Below, piece by piece: positions 20,000-28,326 of a stretch of 64,000 nucleotides of DNA; the first letter of the stretch is position 1, and each line of letters opens with the position of its first letter. A program made the translations under genes and the position numbers. The stretch is from Streptomyces sp. HUAS CB01. GTDB lineage: Bacteria; Actinomycetota; Actinomycetes; Streptomycetales; Streptomycetaceae. Location: assembly GCF_030406905.1 (NCBI RefSeq), contig NZ_CP129137.1, positions 7,285,501-7,349,500 of the forward strand, read 5' to 3'. The notes beneath the pieces were generated by a model. That model saw only the letters and a list, made by a program, of their open reading frames with translations, searched no databases and was not told the DNA's origin.

Positions 20000-20269
20000 A
20001 TGAGCACTGTTCCGCGGCGCTTCGAGATCCTGCTCGTGCCGGAGCACGTCGAGGACCGCGGTGGCGCGGCGGTCGAGGACAGCGCGGTCCGCACGGCCGT
20101 GGTCGAGCTGACCGGGGAACTGGGGGCGTCGGGCTATCCGCGTTACGCGGGGCACGGCATCGTCGCCGACGTCGACCCCGGGACGCGCACGGTGGAAGCG
20201 CTCCTCGTGGACGGCTCGGAGCTGGACTACGGGCTGACGGCCCTGGTCAGGGACTGGCAGCCGGAGTGA
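20000..20269 (+). CDS. Small conserved-looking hypothetical protein
   Basis: An 89-residue soluble protein of unknown function. It has an acidic composition, a strand-helix pattern (RRFEILLVPEHVED, AVRTAVVELTGELGAS, GIVADVDPGTRTVEALLVDG) and no known motif. A TAGCGT -10 box at 19988-19993 lies six bases before the ATG, which supports this start and a leaderless transcript. It is monocistronic and convergent with trxA. Confidence 0.65.
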   Translation: MSTVPRRFEILLVPEHVEDRGGAAVEDSAVRTAVVELTGELGASGYPRYAGHGIVADVDPGTRTVEALLVDGSELDYGLTALVRDWQPE

Positions 20270-20447
20270 CCGGCGCGCAGCCGCAGCCGCGGGCACGCGG
20301 CGCCGAAGGTCCCCGCGCGGGCGACGAACGGGCCTGCGCTTCGGCGCTCGCGGGCGTGCGGTCCGACGAACACCCGCGCGGGAAGCGGCGATCGCAGGCA
20401 TGCGGACCGGCGCACGCCGGGACCCTGCAGGCACCCGGAGACACGGA

Positions 20448-20482
20448 CGCGCCCGGTCCGCGGTGGCCGCGGTCCGGGCGCG
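20448..20482 (-). terminator. Hairpin terminator after the thioredoxin gene
   Basis: Two 16-base arms (20448-20463 and 20467-20482) pair with one mismatch around a 3-base loop, beginning 10 bases after the trxA stop. A strong GC-rich stem of this kind is a normal Streptomyces terminator. Confidence 0.75.
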
Positions 20483-20492
20483 CCCGCCGTGC

Positions 20493-20873
20493 TCACTGCT
20501 GCTTCGCCTCGTTCTTCTGCGCGTCCTCGATGGACTTGCGCACCTCGTCCATGTCCAGGCCACGAGCCTGGCCGATGACGTCCTCCAGGACGGGCTCGGG
20601 CAGCGCGCCCGGCTGCGCGAACACCGCGACGTTGTCCCGGACGATCATCAGCGTCGGGATGGACTGGATGTCGAACGCCGCCGCCAGCTCCGGCTGCGCC
20701 TCCGTGTCGACCTTCGCGAAGACCAGGTCCTCGTGGCGCTCCGAGGCGCCCTCGTACACCGGGGCGAACTGGCGACACGGACCGCACCAGGAAGCCCAGA
20801 AGTCGATCAGGACGAAGTCGTTCTCGGAGACGACCTGATCGAAGTTTTCCTTGGTGAGCTCGACAGTGCTCAT
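20493..20873 (-). CDS. trxA: Thioredoxin
   Basis: A 126-residue thioredoxin with the active site FWASWCGPCRQF, the cis-proline segment IQSIPTLMIV and the N-terminal VELTKENFDQVV. It reduces protein disulfides with electrons from thioredoxin reductase. A charged C-terminal tail (ARGLDMDEVRKSIEDAQ and on) makes it about 15 residues longer than the classic TrxA. No thioredoxin reductase gene is adjacent, so it is probably an accessory copy. A strong terminator follows. Confidence 0.95.
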   Translation of the reverse strand: MSTVELTKENFDQVVSENDFVLIDFWASWCGPCRQFAPVYEGASERHEDLVFAKVDTEAQPELAAAFDIQSIPTLMIVRDNVAVFAQPGALPEPVLEDVIGQARGLDMDEVRKSIEDAQKNEAKQQ

Positions 20874-21024
20874 TACCTACTACCTCTTCCTGGGGTGTCC
20901 GGTCGGCCCCGTCCCTCCGGCGCCCTCGCGGCCGAGGGGGACCTCCGCCACAACAGGCGCGGAGTACGGCCGTATTCCGCCTGCCCATGTGGCCGCGGTC
21001 CACACGTGCCACCAGACTGTCCGT

Positions 21025-22467
21025 ATGACGGAAGCCGTGGAGTACGACGTCGTGGTGCTGGGGGCCGGGCCGACCGGCGAGAACGTGGCGGACCGCACAC
21101 GGGCCGCCGGTCTCCGTACGGCCGTGGTGGAGAGCGAACTCGTCGGCGGGGAGTGCTCGTACTGGGCGTGCATGCCGAGCAAGGCGCTGCTGCGGCCCGT
21201 GATCACCCGCTCCGACGCGCGCAAGGTACCCGGCGTGCGCCAGGCGGTGCAGGGCCCGCTCGACACGGAGGCCGTCCTCGCCCACCGCGACGGGATGACC
21301 TCGCACTGGAAGGACGACGGCCAGGCCTCATGGCTCGACGGGACCGGCGCCCGGCTGTACCGCGGGCAGGGCCGGCTCCACGGCCCGCGCAAGGTCGTCG
21401 TCGAAGGGCCGGAGGGCGAACACCATGTGCTGACCGCGCAGCACGCCGTCGCCGTGTGCACCGGCAGCCGCGCGGTCCTGCCGGATCTGCCGGGCCTCAC
21501 CGGGGCCAGGGCCTGGACGAGCCGCGAGGCGACCAGCGCGCACGCGGCGCCCGGCCGGCTGGTCGTGGTGGGCGGGGGAGTCGTCGGTGCGGAGATGGCG
21601 ACCGCCTGGCAGGGCCTCGGCTCGCAGGTGACCCTGCTGGTGCGCGGCGGGGGGCTGCTGCCGCGCATGGAACCCTTCGTCGGCGAGTACGTCGCCGAGT
21701 CGCTCACCGAGGCCGGGGCGACCGTGCGGACCGGCGTGGGAGTGGCCGCCGTCAACCGGCCCGACCCCGGCGGACCGGTCACCGTCGTCCTCGACGACGG
21801 GGAGCTGATCGAGGCCGACGAGGTGCTGTTCGCCACCGGGCGCGCCCCGCGCACCGGCGACATCGGGCTGGAGACGGTGGGACTGGAGCCGGGCTCCTGG
21901 CTCCGGGTCGACGACAGCTGCCGGGTGGACGGCCACGACTGGCTGTACGGCGTCGGTGACGTCAACCACCGCGCCCTCCTCACCCACCAGGGCAAGTACC
22001 AGGCGCGGATCGCCGGAGCGGCCATCGTGGCGCGCGCCCGGCACACGCCGCTGCTGGAGACGGACCGTTGGGGCGCGCACGCGGCGACGGCCGACCACGA
22101 CGCCGTCCCGCAGGTCGTCTTCACCGACCCGGAGGCCGCCGCTGTCGGTCTGTCCCTGGCGGAGGCCCGGGCCGCGGGGCACCGTGTCCGCGCCGTCGAC
22201 AGGGACCTGGCCGCCGTCGCGGGCGCGAGCCTCTTCGTCGACAACTACCGCGGCCGCGCCCGTATGGTCGTCGATCTCGACCGGGAGGTCCTCCTCGGCG
22301 CCACCTTCGTCGGTCCGGGCGTGAGCGAACTGCTCCATTCGGCCACGATCGCGGTGGCCGGGGAGGTGCCGATCGAGCGGCTGTGGCACGCGGTGCCCTC
22401 GTACCCGACGATCAGCGAGGTGTGGCTGCGTCTGCTGGAGGAGTACCGGGACGGCCAGGGCGGCTGA
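21025..22467 (+). CDS. Pyridine nucleotide-disulfide oxidoreductase (MerA/Lpd-like)
   Basis: A 480-residue class-I flavoprotein disulfide reductase. It has the FAD motif VVVLGAGPTGENVA, the redox pair in GGECSYWACMPSK (CX4C), the NAD(P) motif VVVGGGVVGAEMATAW, ATGRAPRTGDIGLE, and the C-terminal dimer domain (VVFTDPEAAAVG, ATFVGPGVSELLHSATIAV). It lacks the metal-binding domain of mercuric reductase. The likely role is NAD(P)H-driven reduction of a disulfide or quinone; the substrate is unknown. The ATG at 21025 gives the expected N-terminus; an earlier open stretch is not used. Confidence 0.9.
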   Translation: MTEAVEYDVVVLGAGPTGENVADRTRAAGLRTAVVESELVGGECSYWACMPSKALLRPVITRSDARKVPGVRQAVQGPLDTEAVLAHRDGMTSHWKDDGQASWLDGTGARLYRGQGRLHGPRKVVVEGPEGEHHVLTAQHAVAVCTGSRAVLPDLPGLTGARAWTSREATSAHAAPGRLVVVGGGVVGAEMATAWQGLGSQVTLLVRGGGLLPRMEPFVGEYVAESLTEAGATVRTGVGVAAVNRPDPGGPVTVVLDDGELIEADEVLFATGRAPRTGDIGLETVGLEPGSWLRVDDSCRVDGHDWLYGVGDVNHRALLTHQGKYQARIAGAAIVARARHTPLLETDRWGAHAATADHDAVPQVVFTDPEAAAVGLSLAEARAAGHRVRAVDRDLAAVAGASLFVDNYRGRARMVVDLDREVLLGATFVGPGVSELLHSATIAVAGEVPIERLWHAVPSYPTISEVWLRLLEEYRDGQGG

Positions 22468-22733
22468 CGGACCGGCGTACGGGCGCGGCGGGCGCCGCCG
22501 GGGACGGGCTCGGAGGCCGACCGGCCGGCTGTGCGGGCGCTGCGGCGGCCCGGGCGCGGTGCGTCCCCGCGCCGGAGTCGCCCGTCACGGGACTCGCGCG
22601 CAGGTGGAGCGGCAGGCGCTGCCCACCACGGCGCCGGGCGCCGGTCCCCGGAACGGCCCGCCGGCCGGCGCCCGGCGGGCCCACACCGGCCGGAGCCGGG
22701 CGGGTGGCCGGCCCCGGACGGCGGGTCACCGCC

Positions 22734-23084
22734 TCACGGCACCTCGGGGAAGTCCCCGGACATCGCCGCCGCGATCCGCAGGTGGGGCGCGGCCTCGGTG
22801 TGCCTGCCCTGCCGCTCCAGAGTGCGGCCGAGCATCAGGCGGGCGTAGTGCTCGACCGGGTCGCGCTCGAGCACCGCGAGCAGCTCGGTCTCGGCCTTGC
22901 CGAGCCGGGCGGAGTGGTAGTAGGCGCGGGCGAGCAGCAGCCTCGGGGCGACCTGCTCCGGCGCCTCCGCGACGAGGCCGTCCAGGATCCGCGCGGCCGT
23001 CATGTACTCCTTGGCGTCGAAGAAGAACCGCGCACGGTCCCAGCGCTCCGCCGGGGTCCCGAACTCGTAGTAGGTGTCGCTCAC
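22734..23084 (-). CDS. Tetratricopeptide-repeat protein
   Basis: A 116-residue protein made almost only of TPR-like helix pairs (WDRARFFFDAKEYMTAARIL, APRLLLARAYYHSARLGKAE, HYARLMLGRTLERQGRHTEAAP). It probably binds another protein; the partner is unknown. The GTG at 23084 has GGGAGA before it; an in-frame ATG further upstream is less likely. It is divergent from the pirin gene, with 145 bases between. Confidence 0.85.
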   Translation of the reverse strand: MSDTYYEFGTPAERWDRARFFFDAKEYMTAARILDGLVAEAPEQVAPRLLLARAYYHSARLGKAETELLAVLERDPVEHYARLMLGRTLERQGRHTEAAPHLRIAAAMSGDFPEVP

Positions 23085-23229
23085 TTCGTCTCCCTCTCCG
23101 TCACCTGCGGGTCTGCCGACGGCCCCCTGCACCGTCCCCCCGCGACGCCGTCAACCCGAGAAAGTGGTTGAATATTCCACATCCTCGCGCTGCGGCGCAT
23201 CGGCACCACACAGGACTAGGTTGGGCGTC

Positions 23230-24195
23230 ATGAGCAATCTTGATCGTCAGGCTGCGCTCTCCGTATGCGGCGGCAAGGGCTTCGTCGTCGCCGATCCCGT
23301 GCGTGAGCTCCTGACCCCCCGCCGCGTCCCGCTCGGCGAGTCCACCGAGGTCCGCCGGCTGCTCCCCAACCTCGGACGCAGGATGGTGGGTGCCTGGTGC
23401 TTCGTCGACCACTACGGTCCCGACGACATCGCCGACGAGCCCGGGATGCAGGTGCCGCCCCACCCGCACATGGGCCTGCAGACCGTGAGCTGGCTGCACG
23501 AGGGCGAGGTGCTGCACCGGGACAGCGTGGGCAGTCTCCAGACGATCCGGCCGAAGGAGCTCGGCCTCATGACCTCGGGGCGGGCGATCAGCCACTCCGA
23601 GGAGAGCCCGAAGAGCCATGCCCGCCTCCTCCACGGAGCCCAGCTCTGGGTCGCCCTGCCCGACGCCCACCGTCACGGGGAACCGCACTTCCAGCACCAT
23701 GCCGAACTTCCGCACGTCACCGTTCCCGGACTGACCGCCACGGTCATTCTCGGAGAGCTCGACGGCGCGGTCTCACCGGGCTCGACGTACACGCCCATCG
23801 TGGGCGCCGACCTCGCCCTGGCCCGCGGCACCGAGACCAGCATCCCGCTCGAACCGGACTTCGAGTACGCCGTGCTCTCCATGTCCGGCGAGGCCCACGT
23901 CGACGGTGTGCCCCTGCTCCCCGGCTCGATGCTCTACCTCGGCTGCGGACGCGGCGAACTGCCCCTGCGGGCCGAGTCGGACGCCGGTCTGATGCTGCTC
24001 GGAGGTGAACCGTTCGAGGAGGAGCTCATCATGTGGTGGAACTTCATCGGCCGTACGCAGGAGGAGATCGAGACCGCCCGCAGGGACTGGATGGAGGGCT
24101 CCCGCTTCGGCGAGGTCCACGGCTACGCGGGCGACCGGCTCCCGGCGCCCGACCTCCCGCCGGTGCCGCTCAAGCCGCGGGGACGGGTGCGCTGA
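23230..24195 (+). CDS. Pirin family protein
   Basis: A 321-residue bicupin of the pirin family. The metal-binding N-terminal cupin shows FVDHYGPDD, the HPHMGLQTVSWLHEGEVLHRDS signature and AISHSEESP. Some bacterial pirins are quercetinase-like dioxygenases or bind metabolic enzymes; the role here is unknown. A TAGGTT -10 box at 23217-23222 stands seven bases before the ATG, so the mRNA is probably leaderless. Confidence 0.92.
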   Translation: MSNLDRQAALSVCGGKGFVVADPVRELLTPRRVPLGESTEVRRLLPNLGRRMVGAWCFVDHYGPDDIADEPGMQVPPHPHMGLQTVSWLHEGEVLHRDSVGSLQTIRPKELGLMTSGRAISHSEESPKSHARLLHGAQLWVALPDAHRHGEPHFQHHAELPHVTVPGLTATVILGELDGAVSPGSTYTPIVGADLALARGTETSIPLEPDFEYAVLSMSGEAHVDGVPLLPGSMLYLGCGRGELPLRAESDAGLMLLGGEPFEEELIMWWNFIGRTQEEIETARRDWMEGSRFGEVHGYAGDRLPAPDLPPVPLKPRGRVR

Positions 24196-24363
24196 CCGTC
24201 GTGCCGTCGTGCCGTCGCACCGCCATGACACCGACGACCTGACACCACACCGTTCCGGGACCCGCGGGTGCACGCATGGTCCTCGTCCCGGTGACACCGT
24301 CACCCGGCGGCACCGCCCCCTCGCACCACCCCGTGGGCGTCGCGGGGGCCCCGGCCCCGGACG

Positions 24364-24942
24364 CTACGCGCGCTCGGCGCGGTACAGGCCCCGGCCGGTC
24401 CGGCGGATGCGCGAGGTGCCGACCAGGCGGTCGAGCGTGCTGCGGACCGCGTTGATGGTGCCGCTGTCCGTGTCGCGGCCGAGGGCGGCGGCCACATCGC
24501 GGGCCCGTACGTCCGCGTCGCCGACCGTGGCGAAGTACTCCAGGATCTGCTCGGTGAGCCTGCCGTAACCGCTCTGCCGGTCGGCGTCGGTCGAGGTCGC
24601 CGACTCCTTGGCCCCCTGCCGGCTCCTCGGCCGCCGGGTCCGCGGCGCCGTCTTCGGTGCCTCGGCCGGGACCGCGGGGGAGGGCACGGCGGTCTCCGGT
24701 GCCACGCGCGCCGCCGCCTGCCGCCGGCCCGGCGCCACGGGGGTCTCCGCCGGTGCGACGGCCGGGTCGAGCATGAGCGACTGGAGGGCGCGGAGAGCCC
24801 GTTCGACGGAGCCGAGATGGGCCACCACCGCGGCCAGCTCCCTCTCCAGCGCCTGCTTCTGGACGTGAAGGCGGGCCAGGTCCTCCTGGAGGCTCTCGGC
24901 GGTGAGCTCGACGTTGTGTGCCACGTGGGTTTCGGAGACCAT
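24364..24942 (-). CDS. Coiled-coil/winged-helix hypothetical protein
   Basis: A 192-residue protein of unknown function. The N-terminal part (about 12-60) is a predicted coiled coil (LTAESLQEDLARLHVQKQAL and on). A low-complexity Ala/Pro linker (62-118) follows. The C-terminal 65 residues look like a winged helix-turn-helix (YGRLTEQILEYFATVGD, then INAVRSTLDRLVGTSRIRRTG and a wing GRGLYRAE). A dimeric DNA-binding protein is plausible but not shown. GAGGTGAGAGGA precedes the ATG. Confidence 0.75.
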   Translation of the reverse strand: MVSETHVAHNVELTAESLQEDLARLHVQKQALERELAAVVAHLGSVERALRALQSLMLDPAVAPAETPVAPGRRQAAARVAPETAVPSPAVPAEAPKTAPRTRRPRSRQGAKESATSTDADRQSGYGRLTEQILEYFATVGDADVRARDVAAALGRDTDSGTINAVRSTLDRLVGTSRIRRTGRGLYRAERA

Positions 24943-25216
24943 GTGTTCCTCTCACCTCGACCCCGGATGTTGTGTCCCTGTCGGCTCGCCGCCGGTACCA
25001 CTCGGCAGGGCGCGGGATGGGTTCCCCGGGGCCATCATACGCAGCGGCACACGGAGGACCGGGGGAGAGAGCAGGAGCCCACCGTGTTCCGGGCGCCGCG
25101 GACACACGGAAGGACAGGGACCCGCCCGCGGTGCCACCGTCGGGGGCGGCAGGGAGTGAGGGTACCGTTCGTCGCCCACGTCCCGCCGCCCCGGCCCGGG
25201 GCACCGGTGGCCGCTG

Positions 25217-26122
25217 TCAGCCGGCCGGCGGCGGGGGCGACGACGGGCCCCGCCGGTTCCAGGCGCGGAGTTTGTCCGGGTTGAGGATGATCCAGATCTG
25301 GGTGGCCTGGTGTCCGGCGATGTCGAGGCAGATGACCGCGGCGATCTGGTGGTGGTGGCGCACGACGAGTCCGGTCCGGCCGTTGACGGAGCGGGTCCGC
25401 AGGGTGGTGCCGGCGAGGAGGGTGAGCAGGCTGCGGGCGACGGGCCGGGCGCCGCGGACGGGCCGGTCGAGGGCGCGGACCTTGCCGCCGCCGTCGAAGT
25501 AGGCGGTGGCGTCGGGGGCCAGGAGGGAGGCCAGGAGCACCGGGTTCCGGGTGACGCAGGCCCGGCGGACGGCGCGGACGACGGTGTCGTGCCGGCGTGG
25601 CGTGGTGGGTCCTGCGCGGGGGGCCCGGAGGCTGTGGCGTGCACGGTGGACCAGTTCGGTGCACTCGTGCTCGGGCCGGCCGACGATGCCGGAGACGGTG
25701 CCCGGTGGCATGCCGAAGACGTCGTCGAGGACGAACGCGGCCCGTTCGGCCGGGGTGAGGGAGTCCAGGGCGCCGAACAGGACCTCGTCGATCTCCTCCG
25801 CGAGCACGGCGTGCGGGCGTCGCGCGGGTGTCGCGGTGTCCGGTGCCGGGTGGTGGCCGGGTGTCGCGTGGCCGGGCGGGGCCAGCCGGTCCAGGCAGAT
25901 GCTGCCGGTGGTCCGCACCAGCCAGGAGCGGGGTTCGGCGATGCGTGCACGCGCCGGGCGGGACAGCCCGTACCACTTTCGGTAGGCCTCGTCGACGGCG
26001 TGCTCGGCCTCGCTGCCGCTGCCCAGCATCCACCGGGCCACGTCCAGCAGATGACGCCGCTCCTCCAGCAACTCGGCCAGCGGCACCGAGTCCCTCGACA
26101 CCCCGTCATCGGCACGGTCCAT
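25217..26122 (-). CDS. ECF41-type sigma factor with C-terminal SnoaL-like domain (here sigma A)
   Basis: A 301-residue ECF sigma factor. Regions 2 (LLDVARWMLGSGSEAEHAVDEAYRKW) and 4 (SLTPAERAAFVLDDVFGMPPGTVSGIVGR) are followed by a SnoaL/NTF2-like domain of about 120 residues. The ECF41 hallmarks DGGGK (210-214) and NPDKL (281-285) are present; WLPEP is absent. In ECF41 proteins the fused tail replaces an anti-sigma factor and tunes activity. The gene has, on its own strand, a perfect copy of the shared promoter element (26153-26179), so it probably activates itself. It is divergent from whiB. GGGAGG precedes the ATG. Confidence 0.88.
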   Translation of the reverse strand: MDRADDGVSRDSVPLAELLEERRHLLDVARWMLGSGSEAEHAVDEAYRKWYGLSRPARARIAEPRSWLVRTTGSICLDRLAPPGHATPGHHPAPDTATPARRPHAVLAEEIDEVLFGALDSLTPAERAAFVLDDVFGMPPGTVSGIVGRPEHECTELVHRARHSLRAPRAGPTTPRRHDTVVRAVRRACVTRNPVLLASLLAPDATAYFDGGGKVRALDRPVRGARPVARSLLTLLAGTTLRTRSVNGRTGLVVRHHHQIAAVICLDIAGHQATQIWIILNPDKLRAWNRRGPSSPPPPAG

Positions 26123-26152
26123 AGGGCATCCTCCCGTCCCCTCGTCAGTTCA

Positions 26153-26179
26153 GACCGGACAGCCGCCGGACTTGTGACA
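26153..26179 (-). promoter_or_regulatory. ECF41-like promoter of sigma A
   Basis: On the minus strand: TGTCACA (26179-26173), 15 bases, CGGTC (26157-26153). The -10 block is about 30 bases before the sigma A start. Confidence 0.75.
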
Positions 26180-26258
26180 CCGGACCGGTACGCGGTGCCG
26201 GGGGTGCGCTTCCCGCTTCCAGGCAGCGCGCACGGATTCCTCACATCGACGCGCACCG

Positions 26259-26285
26259 TGTCACATACGCACCGGCCGTTCGGTC
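26259..26285 (+). promoter_or_regulatory. ECF41-like promoter of whiB-like gene
   Basis: TGTCACA (26259-26265), 15 bases, CGGTC (26281-26285). It is divergent from the matching sigma A promoter, about 80 bases away, and about 80 bases before the whiB start. Confidence 0.75.
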
Positions 26286-26365
26286 TCGTCTACGACAGGC
26301 TGTGACTTTTCGGTACGGCTGCGACAGTGCGCGTTTCCCGCGCGTTCCTCGGCGAGGAGGTCCTC

Positions 26366-26623
26366 GTGAACTGGCGACTGGACGCGACATGCCTGGGCGA
26401 AGACCCTGATCTGTTCTTCCCCATCGGCATCGGCAACAGTGGTCCCACCCTGCTGCAGACCGCCGAGGCGAAGGCCGTGTGCCGGCGGTGTCCCGTGGTG
26501 GAGCAGTGTCTCGACTGGGCCGTCGAAAGGGGCCCGGTCGACGGAATCTGGGGCGGCACCACGGAGAGCGAGCGACGTGCGATCAGCCGGCGCAGGATCA
26601 GCGCCCGCACGAGCCGGGGCTGA
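26366..26623 (+). CDS. WhiB-like iron-sulfur regulator
   Basis: An 85-residue Wbl protein. It has the four [4Fe-4S] cysteines (C9, C39, C42, C48; CX2CX5C core) and the GIWGG turn (60-64) followed by a basic tail (SRRRISARTSRG) that contacts DNA. Wbl proteins bind region 4 of the principal sigma factor and sense redox state or nitric oxide. The GTG at 26366 follows GAGGAGG by five bases; an upstream ATG would add 13 residues. It has its own copy of the shared ECF41-type promoter, which would make a redox sensor part of the regulon. Confidence 0.92.
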   Translation: MNWRLDATCLGEDPDLFFPIGIGNSGPTLLQTAEAKAVCRRCPVVEQCLDWAVERGPVDGIWGGTTESERRAISRRRISARTSRG

Positions 26624-26681
26624 GCGGCGCGACGACGGGTGAGCCATGGGCGCCGTCTGGCGCACCCATGGGCTCCCCGGG

Positions 26682-27281
26682 TCAGGCGGCGGACGCCTGG
26701 TCCAGCCGCACCGCCGAGACGTCGAGGACCAGCGTCACCTTGTCGCTGATGAGCACGCCCCCTGTCGTCAGCGCCGAGTTCCAGGTGAGTCCCCAGTCGG
26801 AACGCTGCAGGGTGGCCGTGCCCTCGAAGCCGATGCGGGTCTGCCCGCAGGCGTCCCTGCGGGTGCCGCCGAAGTCGACGTCGACGCCGAGGGGCAGTTC
26901 GATGTCCTTGATCCAGAGGTACCCGGCCAGGCGGAACGACCCGTCGCCGGTGGGGACGACCGAGGCGGAGCGGAAGGTCATCAGGGGAAAGGTCGAGGAG
27001 TCGAAGAAGTCCGCGCCCGTGAGGTGCCTGTCCCGGCCCGGTATGCCCGTGTCCAGGCTCTCGGTCTGGACGCTCAGATAGGCCTCGGACCGGGCGGGAC
27101 GGGCCCCGTCGAGTTTGAGCAGCCCCTCGAAGGTGTCGAACTTCCCCCGTACGTTCGAGACCATGGCGTGCCGGACCGAGAAGCCGACCATGCTGTTGAC
27201 CGGGTCGAGCGCGTAGACGCCGGTCACTCCTTCGTACGGACGGCTGCTGGGGACGGTGTCGTGCTTGCGGCTCCTGAGCAT
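26682..27281 (-). CDS. YceI-family lipocalin-like protein
   Basis: A 199-residue YceI protein. The family beta-barrel shows in GVYALDPVNSMVGFSVRHAMVSNVRGKFDTF, DFFDSSTFPLMTFRS, LAGYLWIKDIELPL and LQRSDWGLTWN. YceI proteins bind long isoprenoids or amphiphiles. No signal peptide is seen, so it is probably cytoplasmic. The ATG at 27281 is chosen because residues before it are unlike the family. A hairpin (27376-27408) separates it from the SDR gene, so it likely has its own promoter; I found no copy of the shared element before it. Confidence 0.88.
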   Translation of the reverse strand: MLRSRKHDTVPSSRPYEGVTGVYALDPVNSMVGFSVRHAMVSNVRGKFDTFEGLLKLDGARPARSEAYLSVQTESLDTGIPGRDRHLTGADFFDSSTFPLMTFRSASVVPTGDGSFRLAGYLWIKDIELPLGVDVDFGGTRRDACGQTRIGFEGTATLQRSDWGLTWNSALTTGGVLISDKVTLVLDVSAVRLDQASAA

Positions 27282-27375
27282 GGCGGGACGCTTCCTTCGT
27301 GCTGTGGGTGTTCGTACGCGGGCGGATACCGGTCGCGGCGGGGGCACGGCGGTCCGGGAGCGGTCCACCGGCCGG

Positions 27376-27408
27376 CCGGGTGGCCCCTGACGTGCAGGGG
27401 CCACCCGG
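27376..27408 (-). terminator. Terminator after the SDR gene
   Basis: A perfect 14-base inverted repeat (27376-27389, 27395-27408) with a 5-base loop, beginning five bases after the SDR stop. Confidence 0.75.
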
Positions 27409-27413
27409 GGGAC

Positions 27414-28160
27414 CTACTGCTGACGCGCGAGCCAGTCGGTGAACCGGGTCCCACCGAGACGGGCGTCGGGGCCGGGCAGGAGGGTGTCCTCCTCCAACTC
27501 GGCGCCGAAGTACGTGGCGTGCGGGTCCGCCACGACCGTGCGGGGGTCGTTCCTCGCTGCGAGGCCCTCGCGGACGAGGTCGTCCAGCCGGTACCTGTCG
27601 GGGCCGGCGATCTCCACCACTCCGCCGACGGGCGTACCGACCGCGGTGCGGCCCACCTGGGCGGCCACGTCGCCGGAGAAGACGGGCTGGATCCCGACGG
27701 CGGCCAGACGCACGGTGTCGCCGTCGGTCGCCCCGTCCGCGATGCCGTTCATGAACTCGAAGAACTGTGTGGCGTGGACGATGGAGTACGGGATCCCGGA
27801 CGCCTTGATCAGCTCCTCCTGCGCCTGCTTGGCGCGGAAGTAGCCGCTCTGCTGGAGCCGATCGGTGCCGACCACGGAGAGGGCGACGTGGTGGGTCACA
27901 CCGGCTTCTGCCTCCGCGGCGAGAAGGTTCGTGGTCGAGGTGCGGAAGAACTCCATGACCGCCTCGTCCTCGAACGAGGGCGAGTTCGACACGTCGACCA
28001 CGACCGAGGCGCCGTGCAGAACCTCGGCCAGGCCCTCACCGGTCAGGGTGTTGACGCCGGTGTCGAGTGCGGCCGGCACCGCTTCGTGGCCGTGCTCCGT
28101 GAGCCTGCCGACCAGCTGCGAGCCGATGAGGCCGGTTCCGCCGATGACGACGACCTTCAT
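27414..28160 (-). CDS. NmrA-type atypical SDR (NAD(P)-binding epimerase-like)
   Basis: A 248-residue Rossmann protein. It starts MKVVVIGGTGLIGSQLV (dinucleotide motif GGTGLIG), has VVVDVSNSPSFEDEAV, HHVALSVVGTDRL, YFRAKQAQEELIKASG and the family phrase PYSIVHATQFFEF. These proteins reduce or isomerise small substrates or sense NAD(P). An epimerase/oxidoreductase of this type is one of the three gene classes (carboxymuconolactone decarboxylase, oxidoreductase, epimerase) known to accompany ECF41 sigma factors. A slightly diverged copy of the shared promoter lies at 28255-28281. A truncated relative is at 7276-7770. Confidence 0.9.
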   Translation of the reverse strand: MKVVVIGGTGLIGSQLVGRLTEHGHEAVPAALDTGVNTLTGEGLAEVLHGASVVVDVSNSPSFEDEAVMEFFRTSTTNLLAAEAEAGVTHHVALSVVGTDRLQQSGYFRAKQAQEELIKASGIPYSIVHATQFFEFMNGIADGATDGDTVRLAAVGIQPVFSGDVAAQVGRTAVGTPVGGVVEIAGPDRYRLDDLVREGLAARNDPRTVVADPHATYFGAELEEDTLLPGPDARLGGTRFTDWLARQQ

Positions 28161-28254
28161 GATGGGGATCCTCTCGGAGGTTCATCACGTGCGGCGGGCA
28201 TCGCGAAAGGCGATCCGCCGGCCGCACCGGAGAAATGTTGTCTGCTCCAGGAAA

Positions 28255-28281
28255 GACAGAAACGTGATCCGGTTCGTGACG
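28255..28281 (-). promoter_or_regulatory. ECF41-like promoter of the SDR gene (diverged copy)
   Basis: On the minus strand: CGTCACG (28281-28275), 15 bases, CTGTC (28259-28255). Both blocks are diverged, but the start of the spacer (AACCGG) and the bases after the -10 block match the flavoprotein promoter at 30091-30117. Confidence 0.6.
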
Positions 28282-28326
28282 GAACACTCGGTGGACGCGG
28301 AGTCTCTTCCCGGGATTTCCCGCACG

